Positions 23,140 through 35,867 of a stretch of DNA of 64,000 nt are shown here, piece after piece. Made by a program: the position numbers and the translations under genes. The stretch comes from Salticus scenicus (Eukaryota; Arthropoda; Arachnida; Araneae; Salticidae): the NCBI GenBank assembly GCA_963930645.1, contig OZ005657.1, positions 45,661,153 to 45,725,152 of the forward strand. The letters run 5' to 3'. The first letter of the stretch is position 1. The number at the start of each line of letters is the position of its first letter. The notes under the pieces were generated by a model. It did not search any database, was not told the origin of the DNA, and saw only the letters and a program-made list of their open reading frames with translations.

Positions 23140-23647
23140 CAGTCGGCAGCAAAAGTATCCGAAATCTTAGCCAATAATTCAGATATCAAAAAAGTACACT
23201 TAAAACTGTTTTGTTAAATAAATCCTTGTCGAATCATATTCTTAGACTGACTAACAGTTGTATTCATCAATAATTTTAACTCCTGGTTGAAAACGAAAAC
23301 TTGAAAAGCTTATAAAGGCATGGTTCAACAATTTAGCAAAGTCTGACGCGTTGCATCTGCCATATAGAGGCATTGTTATTTTCAGATTTTTTAGCTGCAA
23401 ATAACCAATTAAGAATTATGTGAAAACATTAATACTAGATGGCAGAAGCAGCGTGCAAAATTTTCTTTGAAAGCTACACTCTGCCTTTAGATGATTTTCA
23501 AGTTTTGGCGTTGAACCGGAAGTTGAAGTTAATGGTGAATAAGGCCGTTAGTCAATCTCGACAAGGATGTATTTAACAAAGCAGTAATAAGTGTACATTT
23601 TTCGACAGGGATTATTGCTAGTGCTCGGATACTTTTGCTGCCGGCTG
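23140..23647. mobile_element. Tc1-type MITE (GCAGC subfamily), with a second palindrome in its centre
   Basis: Ends CAGTCGGCAGCAAAAGTATC and the inverse GATACTTTTGCTGCCGGCTG with TA on both sides. At 508 bp it is more than twice the usual ~213 bp. The extra ~290 bp in the middle is itself palindromic: 'ggttgaaaacgaaaacttgaaaa' lies near 23288 and its inverse near 23500, with an inner pair 'gcatctgccatatag' / 'ctagatggcagaagc'. This is either an insertion at the hairpin tip or a longer ancestral form. Confidence 0.8.
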
Positions 23648-25305
23648 TATATGGGTAAGAAAAAGTAAAAAAAATAAACTTTAAAAAAGAAAATAGAAAA
23701 AAAAAAAAAATCCCAATTTTATATGCCCATAAATGTAAAATCTGGAAATAATCTACCATAATTTTACCAGTTACATTTTATAATTATATACAATCTCATA
23801 AGAAAAGGATTCCCATAGGGTGTTCTGAAGTTTTAATTATTACTAAGAAATGACAGAGATATATAGAGAATATGTAATTTGCATATTAATTTATTCTTAT
23901 GAACATAATATTGTAAATGATAGCTATTAATGTTTTGCTTGTTTTAAGGAAGTCGTAGATTGAATAAAGCCTTATCCACCCTATTCTAATGACGCCCTCC
24001 GAAAGGTCAAGAAATGTTGGAAGAAATATGCACCTTTGAACGGTGACTATGTAAAAAAGGATTCACATCAGATTCACTCTTTCTTTCTTCCCATTTTATC
24101 CTTTGTTGCTTAATATTATAAAGATAACTCAAAATGAATACGATTTCAAATGATTGTAAAATAATATGTAAAAGAATGATGTTTAGTAAATTATTTATTA
24201 TATGCTACTTTTCTAAAGCTTTTTGGTTTCATTTTTTCCAGTTCTCGTGTATATTTTAATTTATTGTTAAAATCTGAGCGTTGGTAAGAAATGATATTGA
24301 TTTTATATGATCTTATATATATCACTATCTAAAAAAACAACTCATAGTGTATTATCCTGCTGGAATAATTGCCACTGATAACGATAGAGCAGTTATTTGG
24401 AAAATTTAAAGTTATTTTTCTACATTTATTAACTTTTTTAATACCTTTTGCTTTGTACAATGCTCACTTTCTTATGTAATTTTTTATTGATACCTTGCGA
24501 ATTCAAGTCTTCTTTCCTGGTGTTTGGTTAGGCGGAATAATATATATATATATATATATAATGAAACAGCATAATATAACTGTACTATATTTAATTATTG
24601 TATAATATTTTAAATAATTTTCTATGATGTAATCTATAATCTTTCTTTTGCGGAATAAAGCTTTCTCAAATATGATATTGAAGAGGAAAGGATTTCTTAC
24701 TTCTTTATCAAAGCAAGCCCTTGGCAGCACTCTTTAGTGCATATTTAATGAGACATTAATTATTCAAGTAATAATTTCTCGCGTCTTACTCTATGCCACG
24801 GAAAGTGAAGGAGGGATTGAAATATAAAGCTCGTTGAAACCAAAATTCATTGGAGAGGCTAGTCAGTTGAATCGCAGTTCATCCAATATATCATCCATCT
24901 GGTTCCTCGTGTTACTCAATTCATATTCAATTATAATATATTTCATATTACGTCGATATAATACTACAGAAAATTCCATATCATCTAACATCGTCGAAAT
25001 TTATATATCATTTGTAATACAATGTTGTCTAGAATGCTAAACATTCCGTTTGTTTGAGAACAACCTGGCAAATCTTCAAACAAATCCTTAGATGCTACCG
25101 GTAATTGGGTACTTTGTGTACCTCTAAGAATTGATTGCTCTTAATACCTCATATTCACCTGAAAGGAAACGTTCAATTTTTATAAGTGTTTTGAGAGAAA
25201 ATTTTCTATTTCCAAAAATTGCTTCTGTGAAACATTCTACTTATCATTTATTCATATAATACATTTCTATAGAGAATAATCTATTTCCTTTATGCTACTT
25301 TCTTT
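23648..25305. other. AT-rich non-coding DNA
   Basis: A (TA)n run lies at 24541-24561. No ORF has protein-like composition and no element ends were seen. Confidence 0.5.
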
Positions 25306-25592
25306 GTGGAAAAGGATTTAAAAACAGCTGATGTTATTTTCCATGTAAGGACATGATAAATCAAACATTCATCCAGAATCCATTAATAATAATAATAAAT
25401 AACATAAAAAATATTCTTCATTCTTCGACATCATATTAAGGTAGTGGAAAAAGATTTAAAAACTGCTGATGTTAGTTCCCATGTAAGGTAGTTGATAAAT
25501 CAAACATTCATCTAAATTTTACAAAATAATAATAATAATATAAAAATAAAAATAAAATAAAATCTTTTTTTCTTCGGCATTGTATTAAGGCA
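25306..25592. repeat. ~138 bp tandem duplication
   Basis: Copies at 25306-25443 and 25444-25592 both read 'gtggaaaa.gattta', 'gctgatgtta', 'ccatgtaagg', 'gataaatcaaacattcatc' and end 'attaagg'. An (AAT)n tract has expanded differently in each. Confidence 0.85.
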
Positions 25593-27444
25593 CGTTTATA
25601 TATATTTATGTTTATTTTCAGCACTTGTTAGCTTTAGATAATTTAAATTTAAAAGTTTAACTAACTCTTTTGTTCAAAGTTTCTGAAAATATTAATTAAG
25701 TTTCGAAATTTAAAATTTAAGGTCGGTTTTTCAAGGATTCTTGACAGTTACAGTTTAGACAGACTAATGTGTGTATGTATAATATTGTATATCAACATTG
25801 TTTCATAATAATATTTAAATAATATTTATTTATTTATTTTTGTACAATGGTATGAAATTATCCCTCGTTCAATATTCTACTCAAAAGACTTCTTACTTTA
25901 CTTCATACCACCATTATACAAACAATATTCCTGTGTATTTAATAGCAACTTAAAATATTCATTTATATATGTTATGTAACAAAATTAATTCACAAACAGG
26001 ACGAAAATGTAAATAAGAAAATATTTTACATACTATTCTCCACAGAATAGCTTTAATAATAAATGGGTAGATAATATTACTAACATTAATCCTCAAAGGT
26101 ATTAATTTTAAAGATTCTTATTCTAGCTATTTCTTTGTTTAATTTAAAAACTAAACGGAGAAAACGAGATCTTAGCGCAGATTTATTTGAGAAGGTGTTT
26201 ATTTCAATTCTTTTCGTGAATTTTTATTCCAAAAAATAAAGTATTAACAAAGCTCATCTTTCCGCTGAGTTTAAATAAATATCTAAAAAGTGTTTAAAAA
26301 TTTGTTTTCAATATTTAAAAAAAAAAATGATAATTTTCTGAAAGAAAACAAAATATACTATTTTTAAATCTTTTAAAATCAATACTAGAATTATAAATAT
26401 TATTAGAACTTTTAATTAGAATTAATACTATTTTAAAATTAATATTGGAACTTTTTTTATATTTTTAGATTTACATTGGATATTATAATCTATATTTTAG
26501 AAATTAAAACCTTGCGGTAAAAATGAAATTCAAACTTCTTCAGATTTTACGAGTCACTAATTTTACATAAACCAAAGGCTTTGAATAACTGTTTCTCATT
26601 ATTTCAAATTATTATTTTGCATGAAAATATGACCCGAACAATCAATTGATTAACTGAAATGTAATGCTTCTGAATAACAACTTCATTAGCATATTGGAAC
26701 CAAAATTATTTACGGAATATAGTGAAAGGGAAATTCCATACTTTCTGTAACATTTCGTTTAAAATTCATATCGAGACTACAAGCGATTTCACACAAGGGG
26801 TAGCACCATTATTTTATCCAAATTAACACGGAACTAAAAAAAAAAAAAAAAAAAAGTTTTTCTTCGAAACCTATTGCCACAATATGTGCAGGATTTTTTT
26901 TCCCCCTCTAGGAAGCTTTTTATATATTTCAAGGAAATATTAGTAATTCGAGAATTATTCTGAAAAATTATCACTTCGTGATAAAAGGTTGTGGTTATTT
27001 GGGTTAACTCATCAATTACCAGAGTCACCTGGAGGTGACACATGTTTAACATTTTTTTCTAACCATAAACAATTAATAATATTCTTGCATATTATTTATT
27101 GCCATATGAAGTCAATATATAAAGATTGGTATATTTTTGTTGGCAACACTATGCTTATATCATTAGTCTTTTTTTTTTTCAATTGTTTTCGCGCTATTGA
27201 AGTGATATCGTGTTTTAACGTCTGTAAATATTATACGTTAAAAAAAATATGTCCAAATCGTAAGTGTCTTTTTTTTTTTCTTCTTGCTATTGTATGTAAT
27301 AAATGAATACATAATCTGTAAAATACATGCCTTTTTGGAAAATAACAACTCAAGTACTAAATAACAAATATAAATAATATATAAGTAATATCTTATATAT
27401 AATAAACCTTGCAATAAAAAATGTATTCCTTTAGCCTAAATATT

Positions 27445-27479
<35 letters not shown>

Positions 27480-27510
27480 ATTTTTTTGTTAACAAGTCAT
27501 GTATTTAACG
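25593..27510. other. AT-rich non-coding DNA
   Basis: Contains A and T homopolymers (26836-26855, 27451-27477). The 26989-27306 ORF is low-complexity with poly-F runs from T tracts and is not believed. No element ends recognised. Confidence 0.45.
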
Positions 27511-27690
27511 GGTTAAAGCCAATCGGCTACGCAAGGATCCCAGGCCTAGGTGGAATCCCCTCCATGGAGGTTTTTTTTAACGGGTTCTAGACAATATTTA
27601 CTCGACTTTCGGAGAAAACCATGGAAAACCCCAAATGGCTAGACCAACGACTGCGACCTGGGATTGAACCTGGAACTTCCCATCTAAATA
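27511..27690 (-). mobile_element. SINE fragment (tRNA-headed family)
   Basis: On the minus strand it shows the B-box region 'ggttcaatcccaggtcgc', then 'gtctagccatttgg', 'ggttttctccgaaa' and 'cctccatgga', ending in 'gccgattggcttta'. The order matches the SINE at 42434-42660. The 5' part of the tRNA-like head is lost. A T/A-rich run precedes its tail. Confidence 0.75.
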
Positions 27691-28207
27691 AAAGGATATG
27701 CTTTAGCAGATTTTTACTTATAATATTTTGCAGTCAAAGAATGATTAGAATACAAATTGCTAGCCATCCTGTTAAGAAGTAAAGTTCAGATTTATACAAT
27801 CAAAGAAGTAATTTTTTTCTCAGAAAAAAGCAATGCACTAAGATCTACTGAAATTTCCGGTGTATATGCTGTAGTTCAGATACACCCGATTTACACCAGA
27901 AATTTTGTTTCATAAAATGCGGTGTTTCAGTAATAAATCTATTTGTTAAATAAAATGTCTCATGTAAAGCCTATTTATCTGACCTGTGGCTTATATGCTG
28001 AAAATTGCGGTAAATTAAATCTTCGAGTATTAGAATAAAACTTGTAACGGTGGATTAATAGCAGTCTCTAAATTTTCTCCCATTTTACTTCATGAAAATG
28101 TCTAAGTGTCAATAGGGCAAATTGTATAAAAACTAACTCTTTATTAGAGCTTTAAAGAAAAGGAGGGGGAACTTTCCAACGAAAATTTACCTTATTTTTA
28201 CAATATA
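27691..28207. other. AT-rich non-coding DNA
   Basis: No gene, RNA or element boundary recognised. Confidence 0.5.
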
Positions 28208-28541
28208 GGGGAGGCTGGGTACAATGGACCATGGGGTAAAATGAAATGGACCAACCCTATTTTTGGTTTTATTTATTTATTTCTATGCTTCCTATTTTGG
28301 CACTTAGATAATAGCACTGCGGTGATGAAATTTATCTAGCAACTTCATGCATAACTGACAATTTAGCCTTTTTATTCTAGAATATTAGTTTGTGGTAGCC
28401 AAAAGTAAATATTTTTAGTTAAAATTTTTTTCTTTTCATCATTCAAGAATTTTGATCTGGTACAGGTTATTCAACACAATAAAGAGCTAAGATCATTATT
28501 ATTATATTTAATCTACTTAAAATATTAAAAAAAAGACTTGT

Positions 28542-28572
<31 letters not shown>

Positions 28573-28831
28573 CATTTGTTGTCAGAGTTCCACATGAGGT
28601 CAAATGGACCAACGGGATCTGGGGTGCAATGGACCATGGTCCATTTTACCCCAATTCTCTGTCAAATATGCCTTTTTAAGTAGAGCTTTATATTTAGAAT
28701 TAAGAATTAATAAATCGATTAACAAAATCTACATTTTTGAAGTGTAATCTGTAAATTATATTTACAAATTTCAGAGTTATTCTTAGAGCTATTATATCTT
28801 GAAAGATAAATAAGCAAGTAATTTACATTGC

Positions 28832-28864
<33 letters not shown>

Positions 28865-29598
28865 CCTATTTATTTTTTAAACATTCAGTTACTTTTGAAT
28901 AATTATATTTCAAAATAATTATATTTTCAATTTTTAATACTAATGAAATAAAAGTGTGTAGATAAATTTTCGTCAAAAATTTGACGAAAAAAAACGGTTT
29001 TACATTTTGTTGGCTTAATCACATATATAAATGATAAAGAATCCGTTTCTGTGAGATTCATGCAACGAAAATCTAATCAAGATATCTACAATTTTCCTGA
29101 AAATGTTGACGAATCTTTTATAAATTTTCGAGATATTGTAAAGATGAGTCTTCCAGACCCTAGAACTTAACAAGAAAACAGCAAACTTTCAGTGACACAA
29201 AAATCTTTTGGTTTATCATTTTTTAATTTTAACGTTCATTAATATTACATTATTTGTTTGAATCCAAGACATAAATAAACAAATGTAATGTATTCTACAT
29301 TTTGTCCTATTAAAAAACACACTACATTAACATACTTTTTAAATTTAACATGTGGTCCATAGTACCCCGAACCATGGACTATTTTACCCCGGGCTTGGGG
29401 TAAAATGGTCCACTTTGTCAGTTGCTATTTTAAAAAAAATATTTAAAAAAGTAAGCGTAATTCTTACTTTTGACTTGACACAATATGAATCGCAATATAT
29501 TGGTAATATGCACACAAATTTTCAACAGCCAAAAATCATTACTTTATGAGTAAGCACTTATAATTTACAAAAGTGGTCCATTTCACCCCAGTCTTCCC
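28208..29598. mobile_element. Non-autonomous TIR DNA transposon, 1.39 kb, family 'GGTCCATTTTACCCC'
   Basis: Left end GGGGAGGCTGGGTACAATGG, right end the inverse of GGGAAGACTGGGGTGAAATG, with TA at 28206-28207 and 29599-29600. The word ATGGACC...GGGGTAAAATG recurs in both orientations near 28224, 28606-28653, 29351-29408 and 29575. The first ten bases resemble those of the element at 1629-2900, although the repeated word differs. The interior contains (TA)n at 28541-28568 and a T33 run at about 28832-28864. No transposase ORF is seen; the ORF at 29352-29549 is read through the repeat words and is spurious. Confidence 0.8.
28541..28568. repeat. (TA)n microsatellite
   Basis: About fourteen TA units within the TIR element. 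Confidence 0.9.
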
Positions 29599-29863
29599 TA
29601 ACTTAGAGCACCTCTTAATGTAAAGTGAATAAAAACTAAATAACTCAGCAGTACGTTCTTAATTTGATAAACAGCAAAATAGCATTCACTTAGTGTGAAT
29701 ATAGTGTTCACCTTACTACCACTCAAAAAGCGCACCTGAATCTTTTCTTTAAATCTTTCCCTAGTACTGGGACATACGTTATAATTGCATCATTTAAAAT
29801 TTCATAGTAAAAATTTATTTAACATTTATCCTTTATTTTATATTAGATCACGGGATGAACAAT

Positions 29864-29895
<32 letters not shown>

Positions 29896-30721
29896 CAGGT
29901 TAAATGAATTTAATGTTTTGATTTTTTTGTAAAACATGATCGGGTGCTATCTTTAAAAAAAAGTTTAAAAATTAAAAGTTTAGGTGACGCGTGTGGCATC
30001 TATAAAAAATGTTTATAAGAAATAGAATATAATAAAGAGAAAATAACTATGTTGATGGCATTTTGTTTTATAGCTTGAGATTTGAGTTTCATTTTAAGTA
30101 TTATCTACCGTAGGAATAATTTCTTGCATTAAATATATAGGGAATTGTTATGCGAGCACAAATTGATTCTACTTTGATTTTTTAAATGTGGATAATAATT
30201 AATGACGTCCGCTTTTATTTAGTTACAAGTTTATATTAGTAAGAGAAAAGTCAGGAATTTGCGGTGTCTATTCCGTGGCTTTACATAAAATATATATGTC
30301 CCAAGCAATACTGCTAAAGGGACGAATTTTTTATTCAATATTCAACGCTAAATTTGAATTGCAACTGTTGCCTAATAATTTCGAAAACTTTCTAAGATTC
30401 TTCGAAATGATTACACAATCTTTGCAATTAAAATTTATTGGTGGATAATGAATAAAAAATTCTTTCAATCTGGCAGTACTAGTTCCAAGAGCAGTTTATA
30501 TTGATAGAGAAAGGGTTAAATTGTTTAACTGAACTTCTCACATTTCTTCTGAAACCAACACCAACTAAATGAATGTCTACTAGAAATCTTATCCTCAACC
30601 AACTCAATTCTCCATGGACAACTTATGCATACAATCTTCGCATTATTATTTTTATTATTAATTCCAATTTTTATTTAAATATCTGCAATTAAAAAAGTCC
30701 CACCACGTCACATTTTTCTGT
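29599..30721. other. AT-rich non-coding DNA
   Basis: An A27 run lies at about 29869-29896. No gene recognised. Confidence 0.5.
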
Positions 30722-31215
30722 TAGAGTATCAGAAAATGACAATTTTTACGATTTTTTTTATCATTTTCACTGTATCACAGGTGGTAACCCTTCCTGCTGG
30801 CAACCCAGAGTCCTGGCAACTCAGATTCCCGTCAACCATGTTTCTTCCGTTTTTTTATTAAAGCACCAGAAAATGGTAAATTTCACTTTTTTTTTTTTAT
30901 GATTTTTACAATACAGTCGACAGCAAAAGTATCCGAGCACTAGCCAATAATTCCGATATCAAAAAAGTACATTTAATACTATTTTGTTAAATAAATCCTT
31001 GTCGAATCATGTTCTTAGACTGACTAAGAACATGACTCAACAAGGATTTATTTAACAAAGCAGTATTAAGTGTACCTTAAATAGATAAGAATTATTGCTT
31101 GTGCTCATATACTTTTGCTGCCGACTGTATCACACATGATAACCTTTCGTGGTATCAACCCTGCCTCCTGGCCATCATCTCTGCTGGCAACCCCTGTATG
31201 GCAACCCTGTAATCG
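30722..31215. repeat. ~125 bp direct repeat, second copy split by a MITE
   Basis: The first copy (about 30722-30845) reads 'atcagaaaatgacaattttta ... tgtatcacaggtggtaaccc ... tgctggcaaccc'. The second (30850-30912 continuing at 31128-31215) reads 'accagaaaatggtaaatttca ... tgtatcacacatgataacc ... tgctggcaacccc'. The MITE at 30914-31127 sits inside the second copy at a TA. The 'ctggcaaccc' phrase recurs several times in each copy. Confidence 0.65.
30914..31127. mobile_element. Tc1-type palindromic MITE (GCAGC subfamily)
   Basis: Ends CAGTCGACAGCAAAAGTATC and, inverted, CAGTCGGCAGCAAAAGTATA, with TA on both sides. The arms meet at 'gttcttagactgactaagaac', a hairpin tip. Length about 214 bp. 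No coding capacity. Confidence 0.92.
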
Positions 31216-31220
31216 TTCCT

Positions 31221-31251
<31 letters not shown>

Positions 31252-31316
31252 CTGGTATTCTAGTTAACAGATATTCCTTGTTAAGTATGATTGGGCTGTT
31301 TTATAGTTAAAGTTTC

Positions 31317-31445
31317 ATGTTCAAAATGGCAAGTTTTCAGTGTAGAACTTGTAAAACCGCACCCGATAAGTTTTGCTCAATTTGTGAACTATTCATATTA
31401 AAATCACAAGGTAGGCATTCAACACAAGACGTAAAAAAGCCTTTT
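31317..31445 (+). pseudogene. Fragment of an uncharacterised Cys-rich arthropod protein, probably repeat-borne
   Basis: From the ATG at 31317 the frame reads FQCRTCKTAPDKFCSICELFILKSQ and then DVKK before running into a T15 tract. The pattern PDKFC.ICGEF...VKKAY is one I recall from many uncharacterised, multi-copy arthropod (notably spider) proteins. Here only about 40 residues remain. The reading after the T tract (FFFFLYFDFK) is clearly not protein. The cysteine pairs suggest metal binding, but I assign no function. A chance ORF is possible. Confidence 0.4.
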
Positions 31446-31502
31446 TTTTTTTTTTTGTATTTTGATTTTAAAATAACAAATAATAACAATTCAATCGTTT
31501 AG

Positions 31503-32858
31503 TGTATTTTCCATGTTTTTATGTTCTACTTAGTCTACAATATGTATATTATCTCCATATTAACAGTATCCCATGCAAAACTAATAATATTGATAGTAAT
31601 AATGCATGTCTTCTAAAGATTTTTGTACATTGCTTCCAGTGCAGATTAAATAAGCATAACAAAAAAAAAAAAAAAATTGTACGTGTTACAGATTTTTCAT
31701 TATTATTTTTGAATTCTGCACTACAAAATTAGTTGAAAATGGTTAATTTAATTTCTGTTACCCCCCCCCCCCCCCAAAAAAAAAAAAAAATGTCGACTAG
31801 TGTTATTAGCGTTACAAACAGTAATGTTTACAATCATTTAAATTTGTAAATTAAAATGAAAATTTCAATTTACAAATTCTTAAATTTACAGTAATAAAAA
31901 CGCATTCAAAAAAAAAAAAAAAAGGAATAAAAAGAAAGAAAGAAAGAAAAAAAATAAAGAAAGTTTGAGAAAGGTGAGTTGTCGCTCTACGGTCTTTTTT
32001 TTTATTAAGATTTATTAGAGCAGGATCTTAAAAAGAGAAAGAGGTAGTAAGCAAAGTTAAAAGAAAGATGCTGATATCTTATTGTTTTTAAATTAAATCT
32101 GTTGATTCTTCTTGGAATGTTTAGTGCGAAAACTTTTCACCAGAGTAAATTTTATAATACAAATATACGTACATTACCACACATGCATGTATTCAAAAGT
32201 ATGTATGTAAACATTCAACTTTTATCAATATGTGTGAATTTCTTTAATAACAGTAACATTCTAAATTAAATAAACGCTAGAAAACACTGGTCACGATGTG
32301 TGAAAAGCTAATAGGTGAAATAATGTTGCAAATCACAGCAAGAAAAACTACCGGCACAAACTTGGCAGGAGACGCTTCAAATAGGTGAAGCTATCTAATA
32401 GTAGAAAGCGTATTTAGGAAGACCTTTGTTTTAAAGGCTCATTATAGTCTTAAATCTACGTGGATAGAATGTTTTAGTTATCGTACCTCACAAGCGACAG
32501 AAACAATTAAACTGGAGAAAGAAATCGAGAAAAGAGGAAAGGTAGCAGTGTTGGGTTGCCATGGATACCCTTAGAGAGTAGATTCCGAAATTCAGGGTTG
32601 ACCATCCCACAATAGATCACATAGTTTTGGGTTTATCATGCCTTTATTTATTTTATTAATACCATTCCATAGATATTTCTTTTGCACAAACATGTTATGC
32701 AAGCATCCCCCTTTTATATAATGCGTAATTTATGTATATATATATGTGAAAAACTATACGAAACCAAACATAACTTCTATTATCTTAAGTATGAAGTATT
32801 TATGGTTTAAATGTTATATTAATGAAAACAGTATTGAGTAATTGATCAAAGGTATAGA
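31503..32858. other. AT-rich non-coding DNA with homopolymers
   Basis: C17 followed by A14 at about 31761-31791, and a GAAA/GAAAG tract at about 31930-31965. No believable gene. Around 32540-32590 composition is more even, but no long frame is open. Confidence 0.45.
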
Positions 32859-33009
32859 CAGTGGCGGATCCAGAACTTAACTTTTGGGGGGGGGGGGGGC
32901 TAAGACTTTTCAAAATATTATTCTAGACCAATAAAAAATTTACAATTGCAATATTCAATTCTGAATATCAATGTTTTTTTTTGCCCCCCCCCCCTTAAAT
33001 CCGCCACTG
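32859..33009. mobile_element. hAT-type MITE, TIR CAGTGGCGGAT
   Basis: Left end CAGTGGCGGATCCAG; right end inverse, ATCCGCCACTG. The flanking 8-mers are GGTATAGA and GGTATAAT, six of eight identical, which fits the 8 bp target duplication of hAT transposons. Near the ends are a G13 run (about 32886-32899) and a C12 run (about 32985-32994), which pair with each other in the hairpin. 151 bp, non-coding. Confidence 0.85.
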
Positions 33010-34055
33010 GGTATAATATAAGCAACGTTAATACATTATTTAGAATAGGCAACGTTACTCAAAATATGAAAACTGAATTGTGAAACATGTAACCTTCAAT
33101 TTTATTTATTTATTTATTCAGAGTCGCGAAACGCATATGTTAAGCATATAACCATATGCTTCTCATCTTATAAAAATTATTTTAATCCCTACCCCTATCC
33201 CAGCTACTATCTTTATCTATTGACGGTATACTTTAAAGTACACTATTAGATTAGAAACGTCTAAATTCCAATTTATGGAAGAAAAATATTTACATTTAAA
33301 TTTTGTGTGAAAATAAAATTCTTCCTAACTTTTCGGCTAGGGTCCTCTTTTTCTGAAATTGTGAAAAATGTAATTTTTCAAAGTAAAATTATAATTAAAG
33401 TTTATTTTTAGACAATGACAGTTCATTTTTATAGAACTAAGCTTAAATATATGCATAGAAGCCCTTAATAAATTAGAAATTGAATATCAGCTGTTCGGGG
33501 AAATACAGCAAAACATCTGATTTTTCATAGGCAGTCTGTTTATTCCATGGAAGATTAGTTTTAAAAATGAAATAGATTTATCAAAAGTCTATTTTTTAGG
33601 ATAAAAATTTTGTGAAGGGTCCTGTTTTAGGATAAATAATTTTGTGAAGGGTCCTTTAACGGACCCAGATTTGCCTCTGGACAGACCCCTGAGCAGGCTT
33701 GGTTATTTCGGGAGTTTCTTTTAAAGAATAAATTGGAGAAAAACTCCCTTTCAATTGCCTTAAACATTTGAACCAGCTGAACACCAAAACCTCATAACTT
33801 TCTTTAGTACTTCACACTTTTTCTTTCGAATCGAAAGCCAAGCTAAACTAAACAGACTGGCAACCTTCTCCTACACTAATCCAACTCTTCCATGCACAAC
33901 TTTATATGTCCTCCGAGACTATCGCCAGCTAACACTAGTTTCACCTTGTAACTTTATCTCTTCCAACCTAACATCCTTTGGCCAATGGACTTTATCCGTA
34001 TTACGTCATAAAATCCTTGACACGTGACCACTGCGGGGAAAAATGCAAAATTATA
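33010..34055. other. AT-rich non-coding DNA
   Basis: A ~30 bp direct duplication ('aattttgtgaagggtcct' twice) lies at about 33600-33655. From 33720 to 34000 the sequence is less AT-biased but has no recognisable frame. Confidence 0.4.
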
Positions 34056-34127
34056 ATGTTTATATCTGTATTCTATGGGGAAATGTTTGTATTCTATAGG
34101 GAAATATTTGTATCCTATAGGGAAACG
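34056..34127. repeat. Three short tandem units of ~22 bp
   Basis: 'tttgtattctatagggaaat' occurs three times in a row with one or two substitutions each. The minus-strand ORF across it (34154-33954) reads as repeats of 'FPIEYK' and is likely chance. Confidence 0.8.
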
Positions 34128-35616
34128 TGTAGGAAATAGAGAATCAGGAATCACATGTTGAGTATGATTTAGCCTCTAACCCAAAACGGATATTGTCCAT
34201 TCAGTACTATTTCCAGCACTTGGATCTGAAAGAGACTATGTGAGGCCTCCCTTCCTTACAAAGTTATTATTTAATTAAAATTAAAAGGATAGAACGAAAA
34301 ACAATTCAGCAATATGCTGTACACTCAATGCATTTATTCGAAAATGAAATATCACATAATGTGGAAGTATTTTATCTATATTACATTAATAACTAGATAT
34401 GTAACGCAACTATAAAGTTCATAGAACGTTAATTTCATTAAAATATACAGCAATCATTTGTAAAAAAAAAAAAGATGGAATTTTAGTAAGAAATTTTTTA
34501 TAAACTTAAAAACATTTAACTTTGTAAAATAAGTTAAGCAAGTAATATGTATTTACAATCAAAAGTCTTAAATTAAAACAAATAAACTTATAGCAATGTA
34601 ACAATACTGATACTATTCTCAAATATTACTTTATTAATTACGATATACAAACAATAATATAAACGATAAATACAACCCTTTTTGTACATAAAAAATGGAG
34701 ATTTATTATTTCATTGAAAAGTTTTGAAATAAAACTGTTTTATCAAATTACACTTTTTTCCAAGTATTACATTACTTATAAGCCAAAATAGTAACTCTTT
34801 TCAAACGTAAGTTGAAACTTCTTGAAGGAAAAAGTTTAAAATTTGCACGTTTGAAAAAAATATAATACTTTATGAGTTAAATGTATAATCAATTCAAAAG
34901 CTTACTTTATATCTTGATACTACTAACAATAAAATTAAGTTTGTGTTTATAGATAGTGTGTTTGTATTAAAAAAAAAAACCTGCATGGTACTTTTATAAT
35001 TTTAGGAAATATGCGTGAAAATGCACAAAACTTGACAGCCGAAACGAAAAGAAAAAGAATAATTATCCTAAATACAGAAAATAATCGGAAACACGTGTTA
35101 TCGCGTTTATAAGTTCTACGATTCTAATTGGACTATTTTTAGATTTTAATTGCTTGATTTTTACTTACTAATCAGTTCGACTTTTTTCCTTTTTTTCTTT
35201 GTTATATTTTGTGATCCTTTATTTTTTGTTAAAAATATCTTATTTTGAACAACAGATTCTTGACCTCTGTACATAAGCTTGAATTCTCATTATATCTAAT
35301 TTAAGTCAGATTTGCTTGAAGTGATTATTTTATTCTTTTATAAAGTTTTTAAGTGGATGTTTTATAAATATATTTGTTATTATGAAGCGAAACGTAAACT
35401 CAACATTAAAATGCATTACAGTTAGTAACGGACTTAGGTTACACGCTAGAAACTTATTTATAACAGTTCCTATTTTAATATTAAAATGTTATCAAAAACA
35501 AATCTAGTTTAACCCTTTATCTACTGTTGGTACTTAAAAGTACCATTAATTTAAAAAATGCATAAAATTGAATGTATGGAAGAAATATTAAATGGGCATT
35601 TATAAGAATAGAAATA
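34128..35616. other. AT-rich non-coding DNA
   Basis: No gene or element recognised. A short inverted repeat 'ttggtacttaaaagtaccat' lies at about 35523. Confidence 0.5.
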
Positions 35617-35867
35617 CAGGGTGCTTATAATTAAAGTTACGATTTCAAAATGCTATAATTTTAAAACTACCCATCAGAGCAATTTGATATTTTACACGAG
35701 CAATCGTTAGGCAGTGAAATTTTGTCTGGTGGAGGAAAAAAGTAGTTCCAACATGTTCCTATAGATGGCGCTGTCAGGGTAATGTCAGGGGAAACGCCTA
35801 AGGGGTACATACAAAGGAAACACTTCCGGTTGCAAAGCCGTTTGCAAGCGTTCCAAATGTATGACTA

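Noticed and set aside
26989..27306. Plus-strand ORF of 105 residues
   Set aside because: Contains Phe runs from T tracts and no recognisable domain.
33954..34154. Minus-strand ORF with FPIEYK repeats as a repeat protein
   Set aside because: The repeats come from three 22 bp tandem units in non-coding DNA; length 66 residues and no other support.
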